DNA of 64,000 nt, taken from Rhodovarius lipocyclicus. Lineage in GTDB: Bacteria > Pseudomonadota > Alphaproteobacteria > Acetobacterales > Acetobacteraceae. Both the position numbers and the translations under genes were made by a program. The notes under the pieces were generated by a model, which saw nothing but the letters and a program-made list of their open reading frames with translations, did no database searches and was not told the DNA's origin. Location: contig NZ_JAAABL010000017.1 of assembly GCF_009900765.1 (NCBI RefSeq), positions 1 through 64,000 on the forward strand, read 5' to 3'. Below, in pieces: positions 25,857-34,250 of the stretch. The stretch's first letter is position 1. Each line of letters begins with the position of its first letter.

Positions 25857-27253
25857 GGCCAGCTCTCCGGCGGGCGGCGGGCGGCGTGATCCGTGGCGGT
25901 TTCCAGCGCGTGGGCGATGCGCAGCAGCGTGGCTTCGTCGAAGGCGCGGCCCGCGAATTGCAGCGACAGCGGCAGCCCGTTCGCCCCGAAGCCGCCGGGC
26001 ACGCAGATCGCCGGATGGCCGGTCAGGTTGAAGGGCGCGGTCAGCGGCTGCTGCTTACGCCAGGGCAGTTCGTCCACCGCCGACAGGGCCGGCGCGGTGC
26101 CGGAGGCCGGGGCGCAGAGGATGGCGTCGCACCGGTCGAACACCGCGTTCATCTCCTCCGTCAGCAGGGTGCGCAGGCGCTGGGCCTGCACGTAATGCGG
26201 CCCGGTGACGAAGGCGCCGAGGCTGAGGCGCTCCCGCGTGACGCGGCCATACAGTTCGGGCGTGCGGCGCAGGTGGTCCTGATGGATGGCGAAGGACTCA
26301 GCGTGCAGGATGGTCCACATCGCGGCTTCCATGCGGCGCATGGGCGGCAGGGCCACGTCGATCACGGTCGCCCCCAGGGCGCGCAGCACGCACACCGCTT
26401 CCTCCTGCGCGGCCACGGATTCGGCGGACAGCGCAGCACCCTCGTTGAAGGCCCGGGCATAGCCGATGGTCAGGCCCTTGATGCCGTCCTTGAGGCCCGA
26501 GAGGTAGTCGCCCGGCGGCACGGGGGCGGAGCCGGGGTCGAGCGGATCATGCCCGGCCAGCACCTGCATGCTCAGCGCGCAATCCTCGGCGGTGCGGGTC
26601 AGCGGCCCGGTGTGGTCGAGGCCGAAGGAGAGCGGCACGACGCCCCGCCGGGACACGCGGCCATAGGTCGGCTTCAACCCGGTGATGCCGCAGAACACGG
26701 CGGGCAGGCGGATGGAGCCGCCGGTGTCGCTGCCCATGGCCATCGCCACCAGCCCCGCCGCCACCGCCGAGCCGGACCCCGAGGACGACCCGCCCGCGAA
26801 GTGATCCAGGTTCCAAGGGTTCTTCGCCGAGGGCCAGTGCAGCTTGTCGGTCGGCCCGCCGCGCGCGAATTCATGCGTCGCCAGCTTGCCCAGCAGCACC
26901 ATGCCCGCGGCTTCAAGGCGCGCGGTGGTCTCGGCATCCTGGGTGGGGATGTTGCCCAGCAGCACGCGCGAATGCGCCGTGGTGGGCACGCCCGCCACGT
27001 CGTAGATGTCCTTCAGCGCATAGGGGATGCCGTGCAGCGGGCCGCGCCGGTGCCCGGCGGCCATCTCGGCCTCGGCGGTTTTCGCGGCGGCCAGCGCCCG
27101 GTCGCCGGTGACGGTGATGAAGGCGTTCAGGCGCGGATCCAGCGCCGCGATACGCCCCAGCGCCTGTTCGGTCAGCGCGGTCGGGGTGGTGCTGCCCTCC
27201 GCGATCATGTGGGAGGCTTCGGCCAGGCTGGGCAGCGGGGCGGGGGTGCTCAT
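25853..27253 (-). CDS. AtzE-like amidase (amidase signature family)
   Basis: The 466-aa enzyme has the amidase-signature triad: Lys in IPYALKDIYDVAG (about residue 81), cis-Ser in HFAGGSSSGSGSAVAAG (about 156-157) and nucleophile Ser in GSDTGGSIRLPA (about 180). The partner gene directly upstream encodes a DUF4089 protein, the AtzG type, which forms a complex with AtzE (1-carboxybiuret hydrolase in s-triazine degradation). AtzE homologues are common outside triazine pathways, so the physiological substrate here is unknown; an amide or allophanate-like compound is plausible. Start ATG 27253 overlaps the stop of the upstream gene (ATGA). GatA is the main alternative, disfavoured by the DUF4089 partner. 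Confidence 0.85.
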   Translation of the reverse strand: MSTPAPLPSLAEASHMIAEGSTTPTALTEQALGRIAALDPRLNAFITVTGDRALAAAKTAEAEMAAGHRRGPLHGIPYALKDIYDVAGVPTTAHSRVLLGNIPTQDAETTARLEAAGMVLLGKLATHEFARGGPTDKLHWPSAKNPWNLDHFAGGSSSGSGSAVAAGLVAMAMGSDTGGSIRLPAVFCGITGLKPTYGRVSRRGVVPLSFGLDHTGPLTRTAEDCALSMQVLAGHDPLDPGSAPVPPGDYLSGLKDGIKGLTIGYARAFNEGAALSAESVAAQEEAVCVLRALGATVIDVALPPMRRMEAAMWTILHAESFAIHQDHLRRTPELYGRVTRERLSLGAFVTGPHYVQAQRLRTLLTEEMNAVFDRCDAILCAPASGTAPALSAVDELPWRKQQPLTAPFNLTGHPAICVPGGFGANGLPLSLQFAGRAFDEATLLRIAHALETATDHAARRPPESWP

Positions 27254-27456
27254 GCCCGGGGCTCCTCAAGCCGGAACTCCGCCAGCCTGGGGGCCGCGGC
27301 GGGTTCGACCGCCAGCGGCAGGGGTTCGTCCAGCACCTCCACCAGCTTCAGCCAGCTTCTGTAGGCATCGAGCATCACCGGATAGCGGTCCTCGGTGAAG
27401 CTGATGCCGGCGATGCGCAGCAGGGCCTGGAAGTCGGCCTCCGTGGTGTCGCTCAT
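27250..27456 (-). CDS. DUF4089 (AtzG-like) small subunit
   Basis: The 68-aa protein is predicted to be mostly helical (FQALLRIAGISF, YPVMLDAYRSWLKLVEVLDEPLPL, EPAAAPRLAEF), the DUF4089 pattern, and has the proline-rich end typical of GatC-like subunits that thread along the amidase. In the AtzE-AtzG complex this subunit stabilises the catalytic subunit. Position immediately upstream and overlapping the amidase start supports the pairing. Confidence 0.8.
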   Translation of the reverse strand: MSDTTEADFQALLRIAGISFTEDRYPVMLDAYRSWLKLVEVLDEPLPLAVEPAAAPRLAEFRLEEPRA

Positions 27457-27473
27457 CGGTCGTCCTTTCCCAA

Positions 27474-27656
27474 TCAGCCCATGCTGATCGGGGCCAGGTC
27501 CTGCGACCAGAAGCGTGGCCGCACGAATCCCTTCACCCGGCGGCTCATCGCGCGCGGATTTGGGTCATGTGCCACGAAAAGGAACAGCGCCTCGTCCACG
27601 ATGCGGATGGAGGCAGGGCCTTGGCGCGGCATGAAAGCGCCGCGCCCGGGCATCAA
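27474..27656 (-). CDS. Possible small hypothetical protein before the AtzG-like gene
   Basis: A 60-aa frame ends 17 bp before the AtzG-like start and runs in the same direction. The C-terminal two thirds (SIRIVDEALFLFVAHDPNPRAMSRRVKGF) look coding, with G/C at most third positions. There is no good ribosome binding site before either ATG (27656 or 27632). No family recognised. It could be the first gene of the amidase operon or a chance frame. Confidence 0.35.
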   Translation of the reverse strand: MMPGRGAFMPRQGPASIRIVDEALFLFVAHDPNPRAMSRRVKGFVRPRFWSQDLAPISMG

Positions 27657-27697
27657 CGCCGGGGCGTCAACGGATGAATGCTATGTCATTCACGAAT

Positions 27698-28744
27698 TCA
27701 GCCGCGTCCCAGCATCCGGCGCAGCGGCGCGGTCAGGCGCCAGCTGGTGCTGCGGTGTATCGCCTCCAGGCTCGCCTCGGCATCCCGCAGCACGGCCAGG
27801 GCGTGGTCGCGCTCGGCCAGCAATTCCCGCTCCCGCGCGATGCGGTGGTCCAGTTCCTCACGCAGTACGCGGGCGGTTTCCGCAGCCTCGGCGTTCAGGG
27901 CCTGGCGCAGGGCTTCTTTTTCACGGCTCTGCACCTCGCGTTCTTCCTCGCGGCCCAGATGCTTCCAGTGCTGCTCCTGCCAATCGAGGCGGGAGGTGGC
28001 GATGTAGTGGGTGGCCAGCGGCACCGTCACCGGCTGGTCGGAGCACACGGCCACCAGGTACACCCCGCGCGGCAGCCCTTCATTGGTCTCGAAGGCATCC
28101 TCGCCGCGCTGCTCGAAGGTCATGGTGCGGGGTTCGGCCGCCGCGGGCTCCGTCGCCGCCAGCACGGAGCCGATCATGGGCCGCTGCGCCATCAGCACCA
28201 CATGCGGGAAGACGGCGCGCAGCCCCGCCTCGAACTCCGCGCGGGACAATTCGCGCACATGGTGCATGTTCGCGCGGGAACCCTCGGGCGAATACACCTC
28301 GCGCTCCGGCGTGCTGATCAGCAGCTTGCCGCCCGGGCGCAGCACCCGCCGCGCCTCAGCGTAGAACAGCTCATGCTCATAGAAATGCTCGAGCGTCTCG
28401 AAGGAGGTGAGCAGATCGACCGAGGCATCGGGCGCGTCCAGTTTGCGGGCATCGCCCAGCGCGAAGCGCAGGTTGTCGCGCTTGTAGTTCCGCGCGGCAT
28501 GGGCCACCGCCTCGATCGAGACATCCATGCCCAGCACGGAGGTGGCGACCTGGGCCATCATCGCCGCGCCATAGCCCTCGCCGCAGGCGATCTCCAGCAC
28601 CTCCTGCCCGCGCGCCATCTCGCGCGCCAGGAAGTAGCGGTGCAGGTGCTCGATCTCGATCTGGCCGCGGATGGAGCCGGTCATCCGCTCACCCGTGAAA
28701 TGCAGCTCGGTCTTGGCGCGTTCGCGCGGGAAGATTTCGCCCAA
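27698..28744 (-). CDS. Class I SAM-dependent methyltransferase with C-terminal coiled coil
   Basis: The 348-aa protein has a methyltransferase domain at about residues 30-160: motif I EVLEIACGEGYGAAMM, acidic end of strand 2 GMDVSIEAV, motif around LGDARKLDAPDASVDLLTSFETLEHF and RRVLRPGGKLLIST. Residues about 260-330 form a heptad-rich coiled coil (REEEREVQSREKEALRQALNAEAAETARVL), and the protein ends with STSWRLTAPLRRMLG, a linker seen in proteins of bacterial polysaccharide and rhamnan synthesis. It is next to a two-domain glycosyltransferase, so it probably methylates or caps a surface glycan. The target is not known. Confidence 0.82.
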   Translation of the reverse strand: MGEIFPRERAKTELHFTGERMTGSIRGQIEIEHLHRYFLAREMARGQEVLEIACGEGYGAAMMAQVATSVLGMDVSIEAVAHAARNYKRDNLRFALGDARKLDAPDASVDLLTSFETLEHFYEHELFYAEARRVLRPGGKLLISTPEREVYSPEGSRANMHHVRELSRAEFEAGLRAVFPHVVLMAQRPMIGSVLAATEPAAAEPRTMTFEQRGEDAFETNEGLPRGVYLVAVCSDQPVTVPLATHYIATSRLDWQEQHWKHLGREEEREVQSREKEALRQALNAEAAETARVLREELDHRIARERELLAERDHALAVLRDAEASLEAIHRSTSWRLTAPLRRMLGRG

Positions 28745-28789
28745 GGCGGTTCTCCTGTGCCCCCGGTCGGGGGCGGTCAGCGGGGCGGC

Positions 28790-30994
28790 TCAGCCCGGAT
28801 GGGATGCGGCGCGGGCGGCGGCGGCCGAGAAGGCATCCTCCAGCGCGCGGCTCATGGCGGCAAGGGTAAAGCGCCCCTCCACATAGGCCCGTTGAGAGCG
28901 CGAGCGCGCGGCCCACAGGGCCTCGTCCTCCAGCAGGCGCAGCACGGCGGCGGCGAAGGCGGCGGGATCGTCGGTCACGTCGCAGGCCTGCTCCACATCC
29001 GTCAGGCCCTGGGCGCCGGTGGTCGTCATCACCAGCGGCACGCCGGAATGCAGCGCCTCCACCACCTTCATCTTCACCCCCGCGCCGAAGCGCAGCGGGC
29101 AGAGGACCACGCGGGTGCCGGCATAGCGGCGGGCCAGCTCCTCGTCGCTGACGAAGCCCGTCACCTCGGTCAGCGCGTCGGCCAGGGCCTTCACCTCCGC
29201 GGTGGGGTTGGAGCCGACGAGAGAGAGCCGCAGCCCCGGCCGCTGGGCGCGCAGGATGGGCATGATCTCCCGCACCAGCCACTGAGCCGCGTCCACATTG
29301 GGGGAGTGCCCGAAGCCGGCCACGAACATCACGCCATCACGCCCCGCGGGCGTCATCGCGGCGGTGCTGGTGGGGGGCAGGGCATAGGGTACGATGCCGC
29401 TCGCCGGCACGCCGGGTTCCAGCCGCCGGACCTCGATCGCCTCGTCCTCGCTGGGGTAGAGCACCAGGTCCACCGCGCGCCACACCGCGCGCTCGCGGGC
29501 CTGCATCTCCTCGGCCTCCCGCAGGCAGGTCTGGCTCTGGGCCGCCTCGGCCTCGCGCCGCATGCGGGCATGGTGCAGGTCGTGGCCATAGAACACCACC
29601 GGGGCCGAGCAGTGCTGGCGGATCAGCGCCAGGTTTTCCTCCGCGACATGCGGGCGGGAGAGCAGGATCTCGTCGATCTCCGCGCCCTGTTCCTGGATGA
29701 AGGCGCGGAAGCTGCCGTACCAGGGCGTGTAGAACACCTGCACGCCCATCTGCTGCAGCGCCCGGGTATAGCCGGGGGTGGCATAGCCGTTGGTGGGCCA
29801 GAATTTCACGATGCGGCCGGTGGCCTGCAACGCCTGGATAAAGGCCAGCATGGTGCGGGAGCCGGCGTCGCGGTCGGGCTCGGGCACGTTGTTGTCCATC
29901 ACCAGCGTGACGCGGCTGCCGAAGGCGCGGTCGCGCGCGCGCATCACATGGGTGCCGCCGGGGAAATGCCCCGCCAGCTCCGCCGCCCAGCGGGCGTGCA
30001 GCTTGGCGGTGTTGGCCACCTGATAGGCCTTCAGCCCCGCATTCACGTCCCGCCCATGGCTGACGCCTTCATAGTGAATGACCTGGGCCTCGGGCTGGTA
30101 CAGCACCTTCATCCCCGCCGCGCGCAGGCGGAAGGCCAGGTCGCTGTCCTCGCAATAGGCGGGGACGTAGTGCTCGTCGAAGCCGCCCATGCGGTTCCAC
30201 ACCGCCAGCGGCAGCATGATGGCCGCGCCGGAGATATAGTCGGCCTCTCGCAGGTAATTGTATTCGGGCTTGGTCGGGTCGTCCCGGTGGCCATAGTTCC
30301 AGGCCGAGCCATCCTGCCAGACGATGCCCCCGGCCTCCTGCTGGTAGCCGTCGGGGTAGAGCAAGCGGGCGCCCGCCATGCCGGCCTCGGGGTGGTCGCG
30401 CAGGGTCCGCACCAGCGCGTCGATGGCGCCGGGCATCACCTCGGTGTCGTTGTTCAGCAGGAAGATGAACTCGCCCCGCGCCCGCTTCGCCGCATCGTTG
30501 CAGGAGAGCAGGAAACCCAGGTTCTTCTCGCGCTCCAGCAGGCGCAGCCCGGCCACCCGCCGCAGTTCGGGGATGCGCGGATCGCCCGAGGCATCCTCGG
30601 CCACGATCACCTCGATGGGCGTCTCGGGCGGGAACTGCGCCAGGCTGTTCAGGCAGAGCAGCGTGTAGTCCACCTGGCCATAGGTGGGGATCAGCACCGT
30701 CACCACCGGCGTCTCGCTGACGCTCAGCCGGATGGCCTCGGGCTTCGGGGCCTTCTTCAGGTCAGGCAGGCCGAGTTCCGCGCGCAGCATGCTGGGCCGG
30801 CGGGGCAGGCGCAGCCCGATGCGGGACAGCAGGTAGTCCAGCCGGGCCAGCAGGGGTTCTTTGCGCTTGCGCAATTCCGGGAGAAGTTCCGCGGTGAGTG
30901 TCCAGCCGACCAGCCGGCGCGCGCGCCTCATTTGGCGAGAGACCCAGCGCCGCCCCGGCCTTGGGGGCGGTCGCGGCGCTTCCGGCTTTGGCAT
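28790..30994 (-). CDS. Two-domain glycosyltransferase (GT2 followed by GT4-like)
   Basis: The protein of about 734 aa starts (from ATG 30994) with a basic helical region, then a GT2/GT-A domain: VVTVLIPTYGQVDYTLLCLNSL, VIVAEDASGD, FIFLLNNDTEVMPGA (the metal-binding acid motif) and GAAIMLPLAVWNRMGGFDEHYVPAYCEDSDLAFRL. Residues from about 370 onward form a GT-B domain with FVAGFGHSPNVDAAQWLV, LSLVGSNPT, GFVSDEELARRYAGTRVVLCPLRFGAGVKMKVVEALHSGVPLV. Such fusions add two sugars to surface polysaccharides. A TTG at 31081 is an alternative start, with GGAG about 12 nt upstream. The neighbouring methyltransferase ends in a glycan-associated linker, so the two genes likely act on one glycan. Confidence 0.85.
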   Translation of the reverse strand: MPKPEAPRPPPRPGRRWVSRQMRRARRLVGWTLTAELLPELRKRKEPLLARLDYLLSRIGLRLPRRPSMLRAELGLPDLKKAPKPEAIRLSVSETPVVTVLIPTYGQVDYTLLCLNSLAQFPPETPIEVIVAEDASGDPRIPELRRVAGLRLLEREKNLGFLLSCNDAAKRARGEFIFLLNNDTEVMPGAIDALVRTLRDHPEAGMAGARLLYPDGYQQEAGGIVWQDGSAWNYGHRDDPTKPEYNYLREADYISGAAIMLPLAVWNRMGGFDEHYVPAYCEDSDLAFRLRAAGMKVLYQPEAQVIHYEGVSHGRDVNAGLKAYQVANTAKLHARWAAELAGHFPGGTHVMRARDRAFGSRVTLVMDNNVPEPDRDAGSRTMLAFIQALQATGRIVKFWPTNGYATPGYTRALQQMGVQVFYTPWYGSFRAFIQEQGAEIDEILLSRPHVAEENLALIRQHCSAPVVFYGHDLHHARMRREAEAAQSQTCLREAEEMQARERAVWRAVDLVLYPSEDEAIEVRRLEPGVPASGIVPYALPPTSTAAMTPAGRDGVMFVAGFGHSPNVDAAQWLVREIMPILRAQRPGLRLSLVGSNPTAEVKALADALTEVTGFVSDEELARRYAGTRVVLCPLRFGAGVKMKVVEALHSGVPLVMTTTGAQGLTDVEQACDVTDDPAAFAAAVLRLLEDEALWAARSRSQRAYVEGRFTLAAMSRALEDAFSAAAARAASHPG

Positions 30995-31164
30995 GACAGG
31001 CGACGTGGCGTTCAATGCTGCGGAGTCCTGATCGATGGGCGTGCGGATGGCCTGAACACGCCAGGATGTCCAGTCCCGCAACCAGAAGTAGTTCTCCGTT
31101 CAATACGAGCGGTTTGCGTCAGCAATGGGGCCGCGCCGCCTCGATGGCGCGGTCGGGGTCGGGA

Positions 31165-32145
31165 TCAGCCCTGATACAGCCCGGCGGCCTGGGCGGCCTG
31201 CCGCGCCAGCGCCACGCACAGGTCCAGCGTGGGCGTTTCCACCCCCGCCTGGCGCGCCAGCAGCAGCGGCAGGTCGAAGATCGCCGCCACCTCCATCGGC
31301 CGCCCCGCCTCCAGGTCCTGCAGGATGGAGGGCTTGTGCGCCGTGTCCACGCTGCGGGCGAAACGGTCCTGCGCGTTGATCTGCAGGGGGATGCCCAGCC
31401 CATGGGCGATGGCGATCGATTCCTCCAGGCTGCGCAGGGCGGCGGCGCGGATGGCGGGCTCGGCCAGGGTGGTGCGCATGTCCTGCCGCGACAGCACGCA
31501 TAGCGGCCCCTGGGAGAGGTTGCCGATCAGCTTGGCCCACAGCTCCGTGCGGATGTCGGGCACCGCCTTGGCGCCCAGCCCGCCGGCCTTCAGGATGCCG
31601 GCGATGGCTTCCGCACGGGGCGAGACCGTCCCGTCCGGCTCACCCAGGATGAGGCGGGAGGTGGGGCTGCGCACCTCCACCACCCCGGGCTCGGTCACGG
31701 TGCAGGCGGACCACACCACGCCGCCGATGGTGCGTTCGATGCCCACGGCCTGGCGCATGGCGTCGCCGGGATCGACCTGCGGCAGGCGGGTGCCCTGGTT
31801 CGGCCCGCCTTCGGAGTCGTAATACCACCAGGGAATGCCGTTCACGACGAAGGTCACGCTGGTTTCGGGGCCCAGCAGCGGCGCGATGCTGGCCGCGACC
31901 GAGGGCAGGGCCGTCTGCTTGGTGGTGACCAGCACGGCATCCTGCGGGCCCAGCGCCGCCGGGTCCGCCGCGGCACGGGGCATGCAGTGCAGTTCGCCGT
32001 CCGGGGCGCGGACGGTGATGCCCTTTTCCTGGATGGCGGCCAGCTGGGCGCCGCGCGCCACGATGGACAGCTCGGCGCCGCCCTTGGCCAGGCGGCCGGC
32101 CAGGTGGCTGCCGATGGCGCCGGTTCCGAAGACGCAGATCTTCAT
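31165..32145 (-). CDS. Ketopantoate reductase-family (PanE/ApbA) oxidoreductase
   Basis: The 326-aa protein begins with the NAD(P) motif MKICVFGTGAIGSHLAGRLA (GxGxxG), followed by VLVTTKQTALPSVAASIAPLL and FVVNGIPWWY, a variant of the Asn-containing segment of PanE. The C-terminal domain has ELWAKLIGNLSQGPLCVLSRQDM with the catalytic Lys, and a helix around HKPSILQDLEAGRPMEVAAI with the family Ser/Asp/Glu. Many PanE paralogues reduce 2-oxo acids other than ketopantoate. Its location in an operon with creatininase- and M20-type hydrolases, opposite a TctCBA transporter, suggests a catabolic 2-oxo acid reductase. The ATG overlaps the preceding stop (ATGA). Confidence 0.85.
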   Translation of the reverse strand: MKICVFGTGAIGSHLAGRLAKGGAELSIVARGAQLAAIQEKGITVRAPDGELHCMPRAAADPAALGPQDAVLVTTKQTALPSVAASIAPLLGPETSVTFVVNGIPWWYYDSEGGPNQGTRLPQVDPGDAMRQAVGIERTIGGVVWSACTVTEPGVVEVRSPTSRLILGEPDGTVSPRAEAIAGILKAGGLGAKAVPDIRTELWAKLIGNLSQGPLCVLSRQDMRTTLAEPAIRAAALRSLEESIAIAHGLGIPLQINAQDRFARSVDTAHKPSILQDLEAGRPMEVAAIFDLPLLLARQAGVETPTLDLCVALARQAAQAAGLYQG

Positions 32146-32930
32146 GCGGGATTGTCCTTCATCGCGGCGAGGCTGTCACGGATGGCGGCCGCCAGCGCGG
32201 CGACCACGTGTTCGCCATGTTCGGCGGTGATGCCGCGCGGGTCCGGGGCCTGCACGCCGCCGGGCGCGATCTCCTCGATCCGCGCCGGGATGGCGAGGTT
32301 CATGTTCCCCATCCGCAGCGTGCCGAAGCCTGAGACAGCGTGGCCGAACAGGCTGCCGGCGCTGGCGCGCGGGGCCAGCTCCCACGGGCGGCAGCGTTCG
32401 GGGAACAGCCGCAGCGTCGTGCCCAGCACCGGGTTGCCGCCATGGCCGATGGTCTCGGGCGGGACGCCGAAGCCCGTCAGCAGGGGCGTCACCTCCCGCC
32501 AGATGTGCAGGGCGGGCACGACGAGGCCATGGGCCTCACGCAGGCGGCGCTGGACTTCCTCGACCGCGGGGATGTTGCCGCCATGGCCGCTGACGATCAG
32601 CAGCCGCTTCGCCCCGGACAGGCGCAGCGCCTCCAGGCATTCCCCGATCACGGCGGCGAGCGTGGCGTGGCTGAGCGCGATGCCGCCGGGCACGCCGCGG
32701 AAGAAATCCTCGCCGCCGAAGGGCAGGGGCGGGGCGACCAGCGCATCGTCGCCGGCGGCCTTCGCGGCCTCGGCGCCGGCCAGCGCGATGGCTTCGGCCA
32801 GCAGATAGTCGCCCATCGGCGTGGCGGGGCCATGCGTCTCCGTGCTGCCGAGCGGCAGCATGACGGCGGCTCCGGCGGCGATGCGGGCCGAGACCTCGGG
32901 CGCGGTCAGTCGGGCGATGGAGTGGCTCAC
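32142..32930 (-). CDS. Creatininase-family amidohydrolase
   Basis: The 262-aa protein has the metal ligands of the creatininase fold: MLPLGSTETHGPATPMGDYLL (Glu, His and Asp ligands), LIVSGHGGNIPAV (His ligand in GHGGN) and IPARIEEIAPGGVQAPDP, AEHGEHVVAALAAAI (Glu near the C-terminus). The family includes creatininase, MftE-type peptidases and formylamide hydrolases, so the exact amide is unknown. The GTG start at 32930 overlaps the stop of the M20 gene, and its stop overlaps the start of the PanE-like gene: the three genes are tightly coupled. An alternative longer frame upstream is a shadow of the M20 gene. Confidence 0.85.
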   Translation of the reverse strand: MSHSIARLTAPEVSARIAAGAAVMLPLGSTETHGPATPMGDYLLAEAIALAGAEAAKAAGDDALVAPPLPFGGEDFFRGVPGGIALSHATLAAVIGECLEALRLSGAKRLLIVSGHGGNIPAVEEVQRRLREAHGLVVPALHIWREVTPLLTGFGVPPETIGHGGNPVLGTTLRLFPERCRPWELAPRASAGSLFGHAVSGFGTLRMGNMNLAIPARIEEIAPGGVQAPDPRGITAEHGEHVVAALAAAIRDSLAAMKDNPA

Positions 32931-34105
32931 CGCAGGCGCTCGGCCACGATCCGCGTCAGCGCCCGCACGCCCAGGCCGATGCAGGCCTCGTCCGGCTGAT
33001 AGAAGGCGTTGTGCAACCGATCCGCCCGGCCAGGCGCCCCCGCGCCCACCAGCAGATGAAAACTCGGCACCCGGTCGGCGAAGGCCGAGAAATCCTCGGC
33101 CCCCATGGAGGGGTCCTTCTCGATCAGCGGCTTGCCGAAATGCTGGGCCACGGCGGCGATCGCCGGTTCCAGCACAGTGTCGTCGTTCATCAGGGAGGGC
33201 ACCATGCGGCGGTAGTTGATCTCGGTCTTCACACGCATCGCGGTGCCGACCCCTTCGCACAGGCGGCGGATGGCGCTCTCGGCCACGTCGCGCGCTTCCT
33301 TGTGCAGGGTGCGGACGGTGCCCTTCAGCGCCACGCGCTCAGGGATGATGTTGTAGGTGGTGCCGCCCTGGAACATGCCCACCGTCACCACGCAGGGGTG
33401 GATGGCCTTCTGCTCGCGGCTGACCACGGTCTGCAACTGGGTGACCAGATGCGCCGCGGCCACGATGGGGTCCACGGCGGCATAGGGGTGGGCGGCGTGG
33501 CCCGACTTGCCCTGGACCACGATGTCGAACCGGTCCGAGGCGGCGAGCGCCGCGCCGCGCACGAAGCCGAATTCGCCCACCGGCATGTCCGGCATGTTGT
33601 GGAAGCCGATGGCCAGATCGAGCCCATCCGCCGCGCCGTCGGCGATCATGGCGGGCGCGCCTTCCAGCACTTCCTCGGCCGGCTGGAAGATCAGGCGGAT
33701 GGTGCCCGCCAGGTCGGGGGCCAGGGCCTTCAGCACCTCCGCCGCGCCCAGCAGGGTGGTGGTGTGAATGTCATGCCCGCAGGCGTGCATCTGGCCGTCG
33801 ATGGTGCTGGCGAAGGCCTGGCCGGTTTCCTCATGGATCGGCAGGGCGTCCATGTCCGCCCGGATGGCGATGGTGGGGCCGGGGCGGCCGCCCTTGATCT
33901 CTCCCACCACGCCGGTGCGGCCCACGCCCGTGCGGTGCGGGATGCCCAGGCGCGTCAGCTCCGCGGCGACGATGCCGGCGGTGCGCACCTCCTGGAAGGC
34001 CAGCTCCGGGTGGCTGTGGATGTCGCGCCTGATCTCGATCAGCCGGGGCTCCAGCGCCCTGGTGGTGTCATCGAGGAAGGCCTGGATGTCATTGGTGATC
34101 GCCAT
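32927..34105 (-). CDS. M20 family metallo-amidohydrolase (hippurate hydrolase-like)
   Basis: The 392-aa protein matches M20D amidohydrolases: IRRDIHSHPELAFQE near the N-terminus, IAIRADMDALPI, MHACGHDIHTTTLLGAAEVL (Cys-Gly-His-Asp metal site), IFQPAEEVLEGAPAMIADG (Glu-Glu catalytic and metal residues), GFHNMPDMPVGEFGF and SMGAEDFSAFADRVP. The lid domain lies at about residues 185-295. Such enzymes hydrolyse N-acyl amino acids or amides of aromatic acids. It is the promoter-proximal gene of the operon with the creatininase-like and PanE-like genes, and faces the TctC gene across 145 bp that contain a clear inverted repeat. Confidence 0.9.
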   Translation of the reverse strand: MAITNDIQAFLDDTTRALEPRLIEIRRDIHSHPELAFQEVRTAGIVAAELTRLGIPHRTGVGRTGVVGEIKGGRPGPTIAIRADMDALPIHEETGQAFASTIDGQMHACGHDIHTTTLLGAAEVLKALAPDLAGTIRLIFQPAEEVLEGAPAMIADGAADGLDLAIGFHNMPDMPVGEFGFVRGAALAASDRFDIVVQGKSGHAAHPYAAVDPIVAAAHLVTQLQTVVSREQKAIHPCVVTVGMFQGGTTYNIIPERVALKGTVRTLHKEARDVAESAIRRLCEGVGTAMRVKTEINYRRMVPSLMNDDTVLEPAIAAVAQHFGKPLIEKDPSMGAEDFSAFADRVPSFHLLVGAGAPGRADRLHNAFYQPDEACIGLGVRALTRIVAERLR

Positions 34106-34181
34106 GGGTGCCCCGCGCGCCGAGTGTGCTGCCTGTCGGTATCCGCCGCCCGGCGGCTTGAGTCCAGATCGTGAGCGCGAT

Positions 34182-34213
34182 CCTGACTTGGAGGGTTGAT
34201 CGTACAAGTCAGG
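34182..34213. promoter_or_regulatory. Inverted repeat in the divergent M20/TctC promoter region
   Basis: CCTGACTTG (34182-34190) and CAAGTCAGG (34205-34213) are perfect 9-nt arms separated by 14 nt. They lie almost in the middle between the two divergent start codons, where a regulator could control both operons. No regulator gene is adjacent, so the factor is unknown. Confidence 0.5.
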
Positions 34214-34250
34214 GCTGCGATAGCTTGCGCCATAAGGTTGGGAGTAACCC

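Noticed and set aside
31081-31083. TTG codon as start of the large glycosyltransferase
   Set aside because: The Shine-Dalgarno-like GGAG is about 12 nt away, longer than usual, and the extra 29 residues carry no family similarity; I keep ATG 30994 but cannot exclude it.
27674-31174. Plus-strand open frame of about 1160 codons opposite the methyltransferase and glycosyltransferase
   Set aside because: The minus strand carries clear domain motifs for both genes; the plus-strand translation is low-complexity His/Gly/Gln-rich.
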